A DNA stretch of 14,807 bases, taken from the NCBI GenBank assembly GCA_038248985.1, contig JBBRWV010000095.1:1-14807 (forward strand). Direction: 5' to 3'. The stretch's first letter is position 1. The number at the start of each line of letters is the position of its first letter. The DNA comes from JBBRWV01 sp038248985 (GTDB lineage Bacteria; Planctomycetota; Phycisphaerae; WQYP01). Shown in pieces: positions 5,324 to 12,018 of this stretch. Made by a program: the position numbers and the translations under genes. The notes beneath the pieces were generated by a model. It was not told where the DNA came from. It saw nothing but the letters and a program-made list of their open reading frames with translations, and ran no database searches.

Positions 5324-6568
5324 ATGACGCTACCATTTCACGTGGCCAGGGATCGCATGCGCAAACATCTGACAAAATCCATGACGACCAAACCGCCCCT
5401 CCACCAACATGCCGGATATGCCGCCTTTCTCGGAGAACTCAAAACCCGGATTCGCACCGCCCAGATTCGCGCGGCCTTGTCCGTCAACCGCGAACTGATC
5501 CAACTCTATTGGGACATCGGACGCGCCATCATCCTCAAACAAGAAACCGTGGGCTGGGGCACCGGCATTATCGATCGCCTGGCCGCCGACATTCTCAAAG
5601 CCTTTCCCGGCATCGAAGGATTCTCCACCACCAACATCTCCCGCATGCGCACGTTCTATCTCACCTGGACCAGCCTCCTCCCAATTTCGGCACAGCCTGT
5701 GCCGAATTTGCCTCCCGCAAATTCCGCACCCCTCCTACGCCCCAAATTATCCCCCGCAATTTCGGCACAGCTTGTGCCGAATTTAGCCACCACCTCTCCG
5801 CCGCCCCTTGTCACTGAAATCCCCTGGGGTCACAACGTCGTGCTGATCTTCAAAGTCGATGAACCCGCGCAGCGAATCTGGTACGCCCAGCAAACTGTCA
5901 AAAACGGTTGGTCGCGCAGCATGTTGGAGCACTGGATCGACGGCGATCTCTACCACCGGCAAGGCAAGGCCGTCACCAATTTCAAAACCGCATTACCGCC
6001 CGCGCAGTCCGACCTCGCCGAGCAAATCCTAAAAGATCCCTACAACTTCGATTTTCTCACGCTCGCCCCCGATGCCCTCGAAAAGCAACTGGAAGACGGT
6101 CTGCTCGAGCACATCACCCGTTTTCTCGTCGAACTCGGCGAGGGCTTTGCCTACGTCGGCCGGCAGGTGCGCCTAAAGGTCGACGGCGAAGACTTCTACA
6201 TCGATCTGCTCTTCTATCACTTACACCTGCGGGCCTTCATCGTCATCGACCTCAAAGCTGGAAAATTTGAACCCGCCTTTGCCGGACAAATGAATTTCCA
6301 TCTCTCCGCCGTCGATGACCTCCTCCGCAAGCCCGGCGACGCCCCCACCATCGGCCTAATCCTCTGCCGCAAGCACAGCAAAATCATCGCCGAGTACGCC
6401 CTGCGTCATCTTCAACGTCCCGTCGGCGTGGCCGGCTACCTGACAAAACTGACCGCCAATCTCCCCCGCGAACTCGCCCGCAAATTGCCCACCGTGCAGC
6501 AACTCGAAAAAGAACTGTCCGCCAAAAACTTCCCCCAGCCACGACCCGCCAAACGAAAAGCCCACTAA
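5324..6568 (+). CDS. yhcG: YhcG-type PD-(D/E)XK nuclease (DUF1016) with a repeat-bearing linker
   Basis: A 414-residue protein. The N-terminal YhcG/DUF1016 domain (about 30-115) carries the hallmark VNRELIQLYWDIGRAI (54-69) and SRMRTFY. The C-terminal nuclease domain (about 167-380) starts at PWGHNVVLIF and has the catalytic set Glu270/Glu273 (ELGEGF), Asp294 (FYIDLLFY) and Asp309-x-Lys311 (IDLK), followed by GQMNFHL. Family members are found near restriction-modification loci and in mobile regions; their biological role is poorly defined. The linker (about 117-166) is unusually long and holds two near-identical ISAQxVPNL units encoded by palindromic DNA. The gene is isolated, with no methylase nearby. 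Its codon choice is less C-biased than its neighbours, suggesting later acquisition. Internal ATGs at 5357 and 5381 are alternative starts. Confidence 0.93.
   Translation: MTLPFHVARDRMRKHLTKSMTTKPPLHQHAGYAAFLGELKTRIRTAQIRAALSVNRELIQLYWDIGRAIILKQETVGWGTGIIDRLAADILKAFPGIEGFSTTNISRMRTFYLTWTSLLPISAQPVPNLPPANSAPLLRPKLSPAISAQLVPNLATTSPPPLVTEIPWGHNVVLIFKVDEPAQRIWYAQQTVKNGWSRSMLEHWIDGDLYHRQGKAVTNFKTALPPAQSDLAEQILKDPYNFDFLTLAPDALEKQLEDGLLEHITRFLVELGEGFAYVGRQVRLKVDGEDFYIDLLFYHLHLRAFIVIDLKAGKFEPAFAGQMNFHLSAVDDLLRKPGDAPTIGLILCRKHSKIIAEYALRHLQRPVGVAGYLTKLTANLPRELARKLPTVQQLEKELSAKNFPQPRPAKRKAH
5683..5784 (+). repeat. Two in-frame palindromic repeats inside the nuclease gene
   Basis: Two 27-base copies (5683-5709 and 5758-5784) differ at one base and are 75 bases (25 codons) apart. 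Each is a near-perfect palindrome: copy 1 pairs TTCGGCACAG with CTGTGCCGAA around one base. Both are in the same reading frame and encode ISAQPVPNL and ISAQLVPNL. A degenerate half-copy (AAATTCCGCAC, 5719-5729) lies between them. The arrangement resembles protein-coding palindromic elements known from Rickettsia. Confidence 0.8.
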
Positions 6569-6581
6569 GCCCAATCTCCAC

Positions 6582-6651
6582 CGCCATCCCCCCCCGCAAC
6601 GTTCCCCCTCCCCGCCGCCTCTGAACCTCTGCGCCATCCCCCCCCCGCAAC
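6582..6651 (+). repeat. Short direct repeat with poly-C core before pyrE
   Basis: CGCCAT, a run of 8 C, then GCAAC (6582-6600) is repeated at 6632-6651 with 9 C. The spacing is 50 bases. The C-runs are likely slippage-prone. No gene lies in 6569-6729. Confidence 0.7.
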
Positions 6652-6654
6652 CCC

Positions 6655-6683
6655 TTCGCCCTCCGCCCTCCCTCCGTTACAAT
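6655..6683 (+). promoter_or_regulatory. Predicted promoter for pyrE
   Basis: TTCGCC (6655-6660) and TACAAT (6678-6683) with a 17-base spacer. The -10 is strong and the -35 weak. The start site near 6690 gives a 40-base leader. Confidence 0.38.
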
Positions 6684-6729
6684 CCTCCTACCACAACTTC
6701 CCCTTACACCTACACGGAGTCCCCCGCTC

Positions 6730-7254
6730 ATGGACCACACCACCCTCGCCCGCCGCGTCAAAGAAACCGCCTTCCTCGAAGGCGACTTCCTCCTCCGCTC
6801 CGGCAAACGCTCCAAGTTCTACCTCGACAAATACCTCTTCGAAACCCAGCCCGACATCCTCGAAGCCATGGGCCACGAAATCGCCCAACGCCTCCCCCCC
6901 CAAACCGTCCGCATCGCCGGCCCTGAACTCGGTGCCGTCGCCCTCGCCGCCGCCGCCTCACTCGCCAGCAAAAAACCCTTCTTCATCGTCCGCAACGCCA
7001 AAAAAGACTACGGCACCGCCAAAACCATCGAAGGCAAACTCGATAAAGGCGACCTCGTCGTCCTCGTCGAAGACATCGTCACCTCCGGCGGCCAGGTCAT
7101 CGAAGCCATCAAGAATATCTCCGAGCAAGGCGCTATCGTTATCAAAGTCATCGTCGCCCTCGATCGCCAGGAAGGCGGACGCGAAAATATCCTCGCCGCC
7201 GCACCCTCCGTCGCCTACGAAGCCATCCTCACCAAGACCGATCTCGGCATCTGA
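6730..7254 (+). CDS. pyrE: Orotate phosphoribosyltransferase
   Basis: A 174-residue cytoplasmic enzyme of de novo pyrimidine synthesis that transfers phosphoribosyl from PRPP to orotate, giving OMP. Visible motifs are LLRSGKRSKFYLDKY (21-35), AGPELGAVALA (63-73), KKDYGTAKTIEG (91-102) with the catalytic Lys region, the PRPP-binding signature VVLVEDIVTSGGQ (110-122) and DRQEGGREN (145-153). The length is slightly below the E. coli enzyme (213) but usual for the shorter bacterial type. GGAG lies about 10 bases before the ATG. No other pyr gene is adjacent; it is followed after 53 bases by two Rieske-type genes on the same strand. Confidence 0.95.
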   Translation: MDHTTLARRVKETAFLEGDFLLRSGKRSKFYLDKYLFETQPDILEAMGHEIAQRLPPQTVRIAGPELGAVALAAAASLASKKPFFIVRNAKKDYGTAKTIEGKLDKGDLVVLVEDIVTSGGQVIEAIKNISEQGAIVIKVIVALDRQEGGRENILAAAPSVAYEAILTKTDLGI

Positions 7255-7307
7255 TCCTCCATCCCCTTCCCGCCGTTGTCCCCCGCTAACCCGCGCAAGG
7301 AACCCCC

Positions 7308-7772
7308 ATGCTCCTCGAACCCACCCGTCGCCAAATCCTCTGCGCCACCGTCGCCACCGTCACCCTGCCCGTCCTCCTCGACAACATCCACTTCGCCGCC
7401 GCCGCCGCCGATGCCCCCGATGCCGACGGCTGGCTCCCTTCCATCAAACCCGATGCTCTCGCCGATGGCACCTTCGTCCCCGTCAATGGCGCCAAAATCA
7501 TCCTCGCCCGCCAAGACCACAAAATCACCGCCCTCTCCCGTATCTGCACCCACAAACAGTGCGCGGTCAAACCCAGTAAGAAAAAAGCCGGCATCCTCAT
7601 CTGCCCCTGTCACAACGCTGAATACAACCTCGCCGGCGAAGTCGTCACTGGCCCCGCCAAAGAGCCACTCCCCCATCACGCCATCCGCCTCGTCAACGGC
7701 ACCATCGAAGTCCACGTCAAAAACCAGGTCGCCGCGGATGCCCCCGACGCCTCCCTCACCCTTTCACCCTAA
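7308..7772 (+). CDS. Tat-exported Rieske [2Fe-2S] protein
   Basis: A 154-residue Rieske protein. The N-terminus has a twin-arginine signal (TRRQIL, 6-11) and a hydrophobic stretch (about 12-34), so it should be exported folded and either cleaved or anchored. The cluster site is complete: C80-T-H82-K-Q-C85 and C99-P-C101-H102. C80, H82, C99 and H102 would bind the 2Fe-2S cluster, and C85-C101 can form the stabilising disulfide typical of high-potential Rieske proteins. The expected role is periplasmic electron transfer. No cytochrome b gene is in the window, so its complex is unknown. AAGGA lies 6 bases before the ATG. A related lipoprotein gene begins 14 bases after its stop, so the two are probably co-transcribed. 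Confidence 0.92.
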   Translation: MLLEPTRRQILCATVATVTLPVLLDNIHFAAAAADAPDADGWLPSIKPDALADGTFVPVNGAKIILARQDHKITALSRICTHKQCAVKPSKKKAGILICPCHNAEYNLAGEVVTGPAKEPLPHHAIRLVNGTIEVHVKNQVAADAPDASLTLSP

Positions 7773-7786
7773 CCCAGGCGGTACCC

Positions 7787-8239
7787 ATGAAAATCTCTCC
7801 CCTCCTCCCCGCAGCCCTCGCCCCTGCCCTCCTCCTCCTCGCCGCCTGCAGCCACCTCCCCCATTCCTCAAAACACCAACCCCCCACCATCACCACCGGC
7901 ACCATCAACATCGGCCAGGCCTCCCTCTACCCCGCCGGCGCCGCCAACGCCCGCTTCGCCCCCACCCACGGCTTCGTCGTCACTAATGAAAGCGGCACCG
8001 TCCTCGTCATCCGCACCACCTGCACCCATGACGGCCATCCCGTCGAATGGCGCCCCTCCCAACAACGCTTCACCTGCTCCCTCGACCGCTGCGAATACGA
8101 CCTCCTCGGCCAACCTTCCCGCGCCCCCGCCCAAAGCCCCCTCAACTCCGTCCTCGCCGTCCCGCAAACCGACGGCTCCCTCACCGTCGACCTCGACAAA
8201 CTCTACGCCAAGCCTGTCCCCCGCACCGGCAAAAAATAA
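7787..8239 (+). CDS. Lipoprotein with a Rieske-like domain and altered cluster ligands
   Basis: A 150-residue protein with a lipoprotein signal ending in LAAC (18-21), so Cys21 should be lipidated on the outer face of the inner membrane or in the outer membrane. The domain aligns with the preceding Rieske protein: CTHDGH (79-84) matches CTHKQC, and CSLDRCEYDLLGQ (97-109) matches CPCHNAEYNLAGE. Relative to a Rieske site, the second ligand His is Asp100 and both disulfide cysteines are lost (His84, Leu99), while a new Cys102 and His84 appear nearby. It may bind a differently ligated cluster, another metal, or nothing. The 14-base spacing and AGGCGG before the ATG indicate an operon with the gene before. 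Confidence 0.82.
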   Translation: MKISPLLPAALAPALLLLAACSHLPHSSKHQPPTITTGTINIGQASLYPAGAANARFAPTHGFVVTNESGTVLVIRTTCTHDGHPVEWRPSQQRFTCSLDRCEYDLLGQPSRAPAQSPLNSVLAVPQTDGSLTVDLDKLYAKPVPRTGKK

Positions 8240-8246
8240 CCATCCA

Positions 8247-8274
8247 TTCACTTTTCACCCGCCTCTGTTATACT
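8247..8274 (+). promoter_or_regulatory. Predicted sigma70-type promoter for the NuoI-like gene
   Basis: TTCACT (8247-8252) and TATACT (8269-8274) with a 16-base spacer in the gap after the second Rieske gene. The start site would be about 32 bases before the ATG at 8313. Confidence 0.45.
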
Positions 8275-8312
8275 TCCGCCCGTATCCAAAACCCCTAACT
8301 GCGAGCCTACGC

Positions 8313-8846
8313 ATGAAGCTTGAAGATGTCATTGACGTACACGAACCCCAACTCAAACCCTACGAATCCATGTTCGTCCCCGCCATCCTCAAGGGCCTCG
8401 GCACCACCATCCGTCACCTCGGCCGCTCCATCCGGGGCACCCACCGCGTCATCCAATACCCCGAACAAAGACGCGAAAATATCGACCTCTTCAAAGGCGG
8501 CATGGACATCCAACGCTACCGCGGCGTACACCGCCTCAACCGCGACGAACAAGGACGCGTCAAATGCGTCGCCTGCTACATGTGCGCCACCGCCTGCCCC
8601 GCCCACTGCATCCACATCGTCGGCGACACCGCACCCTGGACCGACCGCGAAAAATACCCCGTCAAATTCGACATCGACGAACTCCGCTGCATCTACTGCG
8701 GCATGTGCGAAGAAGCCTGCCCCGTCGACGCCATCGAACTCACCTACGAATACGACATCGTCGGCCTCACCCGCTCCGAAATGATCTTCGACAAAGAAAA
8801 ACTCCTCACCATCTACGACCGCACCGTCTCCAAAAAACCTATGTAA
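8313..8846 (+). CDS. nuoI: NADH-quinone oxidoreductase subunit I-like 2x[4Fe-4S] protein
   Basis: A 177-residue protein with two classical 4Fe-4S motifs: C85, C88, C91, C95-P and C126, C129, C132, C136-P. The approach YRGVHRLNRDEQGRVKCVAC matches the PRFRGxHxLxRxxxGxxRCIAC pattern of complex I subunit I, and a partly hydrophobic N-terminal helix region (about 18-47) fits its membrane-proximal position. In complex I these are clusters N6a and N6b in the peripheral arm. The reading frame stays open back to 7986, but the ATG at 8313 gives the family-length protein and follows a promoter. No other nuo gene is adjacent; either the operon is split or this is a stand-alone ferredoxin-like paralogue. 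Confidence 0.92.
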   Translation: MKLEDVIDVHEPQLKPYESMFVPAILKGLGTTIRHLGRSIRGTHRVIQYPEQRRENIDLFKGGMDIQRYRGVHRLNRDEQGRVKCVACYMCATACPAHCIHIVGDTAPWTDREKYPVKFDIDELRCIYCGMCEEACPVDAIELTYEYDIVGLTRSEMIFDKEKLLTIYDRTVSKKPM

Positions 8847-8971
8847 ACCTCTCCCGCATCCCACCGCTCCCTTCCACCGCCAACCTGGAAGGTCCGCCGA
8901 TGAAAACCAAAACCACCTCCGTCCGTGACGACTACCGCAATCTGATCGAGCAACTCCCCCCTAATAAAATC

Positions 8972-9934
8972 TCACCCCCTCAAAAAATCCGCCATCAGCG
9001 GACCCACCACCTCCGGCGCCTCTTCGTGCGGCATGTGCGCCAACCCCGCAAACTCCACCAGACGGCAATTCCCCAACTCCCGCGCCAACCGCAGCCCGCT
9101 CTCCGCCGCCAGCAGAGGATCCTGCTTCCCCCACAACAACAGCGTCGGCACCACAATCTCCCCCAACCTTCCCAAATGTAGCGCCGCAGACAAATCCCCC
9201 GAATGCCCCGGCAACTGTCGAATCGTGTCCATCAGCCGCACCCGGCTCTCCCGCTGGCTCATCTGCACCACATACCGCCGCCGCAACTCCTCATCAAATC
9301 GCCCCTTGTCCACATACCCAATCCGCTCCACTCCATTCACAAATTTCTCCCCCACCATCGGCACCCGCGACAACCGATACATCAGCGGCAGCCTCTGCGG
9401 ATAACACGCCGGATTCATCAGCACCATCCGCTCCACCCGCTCCCCCTGGCTCAACGCCGCAATCAAACACATCCCCCCGCCCAAAGAATTCCCCCCCAAT
9501 GACACCCGACCCAACTTTAGCGCATCCGCCACCCGCCACACCGCCTCACTCATCACCTTGATCGACACCCCTCCGCTCGGCCACTCCTTCACCGCCGAAA
9601 AAGACGAGTAATCAATCATCACCAGATCATGCGCCCCCAGCAGGTACGGTGCCACACTCCGAAACGTCCCAATGTTCAACCCCATCCCGTGCAGCAGCAC
9701 CAACGCCCGCCGCGCCCCGCCCCCGTCCTCACGCCGCAAAACCCGATACGGCACCCGCCGCCCATCCACCTCCACCCCCGCCGTAATCACCCGCACCCCC
9801 CCATCCCCATCCGCCCCCGCCCCCGCACCTTTGCCTCCACCCGGCGCAAACTCAAACCACTCCCACGGCAATGCCGCTGGCTTCCCCTCTACCCGCTCCA
9901 CATCCCCCCGCCCCGACACTCCATTTACGTTCAT
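8972..9934 (-). CDS. Alpha/beta hydrolase
   Basis: A 320-residue hydrolase from the ATG at 9934, which has AGGGGAT about 8 bases upstream; ATG at 9943 is an alternative, and the frame stays open to 10030. The domain begins around residue 45. It shows the oxyanion motif LLHGMGLNIGTF (80-91), the nucleophile elbow GNSLGGG (148-154, Ser150), the acid in LLWGKQDPL (Asp272) and the base in AGLAHMPHEE (His300), so it should be active. Residues 30-45 are a Gly/Ala-rich spacer. The substrate is not predictable. It is divergent from the SDR gene and convergent with nuoI; its codons end mostly in G, in contrast to plus-strand genes. Confidence 0.88.
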   Translation of the reverse strand: MNVNGVSGRGDVERVEGKPAALPWEWFEFAPGGGKGAGAGADGDGGVRVITAGVEVDGRRVPYRVLRREDGGGARRALVLLHGMGLNIGTFRSVAPYLLGAHDLVMIDYSSFSAVKEWPSGGVSIKVMSEAVWRVADALKLGRVSLGGNSLGGGMCLIAALSQGERVERMVLMNPACYPQRLPLMYRLSRVPMVGEKFVNGVERIGYVDKGRFDEELRRRYVVQMSQRESRVRLMDTIRQLPGHSGDLSAALHLGRLGEIVVPTLLLWGKQDPLLAAESGLRLARELGNCRLVEFAGLAHMPHEEAPEVVGPLMADFLRG

Positions 9935-10049
9935 CGCATCCATCCCCTTAGTGTAGCCATTTGCATTCCCCTTCTCCTCACGTAATGCTGTTACCCGTCC
10001 CAACCGCACAATCCCCCAATAAAGACCCACCCGCTATAAGGATCCTTAC

Positions 10050-11000
10050 GTGCTGCAATTCCCCTCCCCTGACCCCATCCCCCTCGATGTCGCCCAAGCC
10101 TTCTCCGTCCGCGGCCAAACCGTCATCATCACCGGTGCCGCCGGCTGGCTCGGCCGAAAAATCACCGAAGCCTTCGCCGTCAACGGCGCCCACGTCATCG
10201 CCTCCGACCGCCCCCTCCCCAACCTCGATCAATCCATCGCCCCCCTCCTCGACGCCGGCCACTCCGTCCATCCCGTCCCCGCCGATCTCACCATCCCCGC
10301 CGACCTCGAAGCACTCGTCGCCCGCGCCACTGAACTCGGCCACGGACACCTCGACTCCCTCATCCACTGCGGCGGCATCCCCGTCTCCAAACCCCTCCTC
10401 GAAGGCGACACTCCCGACTTCGACCGCGTCTTTCACGCCAACGTCCGCTCCACCTGGCTCCTCGCCCGCGCCTGCGTGCCCCGCATGCAAGCCCGCGGCG
10501 GCTCCATCGTCAACATCGCCTCCGTCAACGCCCACCGACCCTCCTTCCCCGGCCCACTCTACGCCAGCTCCAAAGCCGCCGTCATCAACCTCACCCAGGA
10601 ACTCGCCGTCGAACTCGCACCCCACAAAATCCGCGCCAACACCATCAGCCCCGGCCCCGTCATCAACTTTCCCAAAACCCTCCTCAAATGGACCGAAAGC
10701 CTCCACCCCTCCCACCACCAAGCCTTCCTCGACCACTGCGCACCCTTCGCCGCCAATTGCGGCAACACCTCCCAGCCCCTCCCCCTCGGCCTGCGCCCCG
10801 TCGACATCGCCCTCGCCGCCATCTACCTCTGCTCCCCCGCCGCCCGCGTCATCTCCGGCGCCGACATCCTCGTCGACGGTGCCTTCCTCCTCCGCTTCCC
10901 CCCCAACGGCAACGACCCCACCTGGAACTGCATCCACGACGCCCTCCGCGCCCTCCCCGACGACGCCTGGATAAAACCCAAGCCCCAATGGCTCAAATAA
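10050..11000 (+). CDS. Short-chain dehydrogenase/reductase (SDR)
   Basis: A 316-residue Rossmann-fold oxidoreductase with a GTG start preceded by AAGGA about 7 bases upstream. Motifs are the nucleotide-binding loop TGAAGWLG (28-35), Asp53 after the second strand (favouring NAD over NADP), ADLT (78-81), HCGG (107-110, the NNAG equivalent) and a complete catalytic tetrad Asn131, Ser158, Tyr171, Lys175 (YASSK). SPGPV (200-204) follows. The C-terminal tail beyond about 290 is longer than in minimal 250-residue SDRs. The substrate is unknown. It is transcribed away from the alpha/beta hydrolase across a 115-base gap that may be shared regulatory DNA. Confidence 0.9.
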   Translation: MLQFPSPDPIPLDVAQAFSVRGQTVIITGAAGWLGRKITEAFAVNGAHVIASDRPLPNLDQSIAPLLDAGHSVHPVPADLTIPADLEALVARATELGHGHLDSLIHCGGIPVSKPLLEGDTPDFDRVFHANVRSTWLLARACVPRMQARGGSIVNIASVNAHRPSFPGPLYASSKAAVINLTQELAVELAPHKIRANTISPGPVINFPKTLLKWTESLHPSHHQAFLDHCAPFAANCGNTSQPLPLGLRPVDIALAAIYLCSPAARVISGADILVDGAFLLRFPPNGNDPTWNCIHDALRALPDDAWIKPKPQWLK

Positions 11001-11046
11001 AACCAGCTCCTCTCCCCTCTCCGCGACCTCCCACCAGATACCCCGC

Positions 11047-11298
11047 TCAATCTTCCAGCGCGGGTACCAGTAACACGCGTTCATCACCGTCCGCGCGAAG
11101 TTTCCGCTCGATCTGCGACATCAATGCCGCATGATCGGATGCTCGAACCCCCGCTCGATTGGGCACGACGACCACATACAACCAGTCATCATCCAACTTG
11201 GAGCCCGATACCTTCAGGTGTACGCCGCGCGTCTCGGCCTGCACAAGTAGCTGCTCGATCTTCTTAACGATGGGATCTATCTGCTGCATGGTTGGCAT
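11047..11298 (-). CDS. Small partner protein of the HEPN gene, unknown function
   Basis: An 83-residue protein from the ATG at 11298, which has AGGAT about 8 bases upstream; an in-frame TTG at 11316 would add six residues. It shows an N-terminal amphipathic helix, a beta-rich middle with VSGSKLDDDWLYVVVVP, then a helix with DHAALMSQIERKL and a closing strand ERVLLVPAL. That is an alpha/beta layout without the GSx10DxD signature of MNT nucleotidyltransferases, so it should not be called an antitoxin on sequence alone. It follows the HEPN pseudogene closely and is likely co-transcribed. The base composition of the pair is more balanced than the surroundings. Confidence 0.7.
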   Translation of the reverse strand: MPTMQQIDPIVKKIEQLLVQAETRGVHLKVSGSKLDDDWLYVVVVPNRAGVRASDHAALMSQIERKLRADGDERVLLVPALED

Positions 11299-11317
11299 GG
11301 CTGGCCATCCTATCAAA

Positions 11318-11701
11318 CTAAAACGAATCGAAAATGGTCTTCATGATGGATAACGCTTCCCGCGCATCGCGACCTTCCACGGTCACCGAAGGCTTGTAGT
11401 CGGCATCGATTCGCAGCGTATACAGACGCCCCACCAATTCCGATAGTTTTACACGCTTGTCCTGTGGCATGTTCGGCATGCTGGTTTCGATCAGCCGACG
11501 AATCCCCCCTGTGCCAAGTCGCCCCGGATGATTGGGTCCCTCACGATCCGGCGGCATGGTCACACCCCCGGTGAGTACCAATTCTTGGGTCACCTTGGAA
11601 TACGCGGCATACTACGCCCGCGACATGCATGAACGAAAATGATCGAGTTCCATCAACTCGTTCGCGGACCTTCGGGCATCTCTTGCCAACTCCAACCACA
11701 T
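11318..11701 (-). pseudogene. HEPN-domain (UPF0332-type) gene interrupted by an amber codon
   Basis: Translation from ATG 11701 (AGGGTG 5 bases upstream) gives a HEPN protein start, MWLELARDARRSANELMELD, continuing HFRSCMSRA, then TAG at 11614-11612, then YAAYSKVTQELVLTGG in the same frame to the stop at 11318. The family motif here is RAYYAAY, so the TAG replaces the first Tyr, one base from TAC or TAT. The C-terminal part has KLSELVGRLYTLRIDADYKP, typical of UPF0332-type HEPN proteins, and ends KTIFDSF. Without the stop it would be 127 residues, the normal length. A GTG at 11593 could reinitiate a 91-residue product lacking helix 1. HEPN proteins often act as RNases or with nucleotidyltransferase partners; this version has no clear Rx4-6H motif. 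Confidence 0.85.
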
Positions 11702-11950
11702 TCACGCACCCTGCTCTATATTGTTGCCAGTCGGACGATACCCCAAGTATATGATCGCTTTCATCATCCTCCAAACCATCGGACGCTTGGAGATTCACAT
11801 ACAGCGTCACGATACCGTACGCGGTTCCTCTTATTTCCCGCCCATCACCCGACCTCCCCCTGCATTCTCCCCCGCCAACCTCCCCACCTTACCGATTCCT
11901 CCTCCATATCCCTCCGCCGCCCCTCCCTTCATCATTCGCCCCCAAACCCA

Positions 11951-11980
11951 TTGTATGTTTCCACCTCTATCTTTTATGCT
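11951..11980 (+). promoter_or_regulatory. Predicted sigma70-type promoter for murD
   Basis: TTGTAT (11951-11956) and TATGCT (11975-11980) with an 18-base spacer, about 32 bases of leader before the ATG at 12019. It stands out in otherwise C-rich DNA. The remaining gap from 11702 to 11950 has no convincing gene, only a possible 21-codon minus-strand ORF ending directly at the HEPN start. Confidence 0.45.
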
Positions 11981-12018
11981 CCCCCTTTTCACCAAAACCC
12001 GACCGATCGGAAAACCCC

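Noticed and set aside
7986..8312. N-terminal extension of the NuoI-like ORF back to 7986
   Set aside because: The extra 109 residues are Pro/Ser/Ala-rich shadow of the upstream lipoprotein gene; the ATG at 8313 gives the family length.
11541..11810. 89-residue minus-strand ORF in another frame over the HEPN 5' end
   Set aside because: The first 35 residues look protein-like, but the frame runs out of phase through the recognisable HEPN sequence, so at most it is an older remnant upstream; not called.
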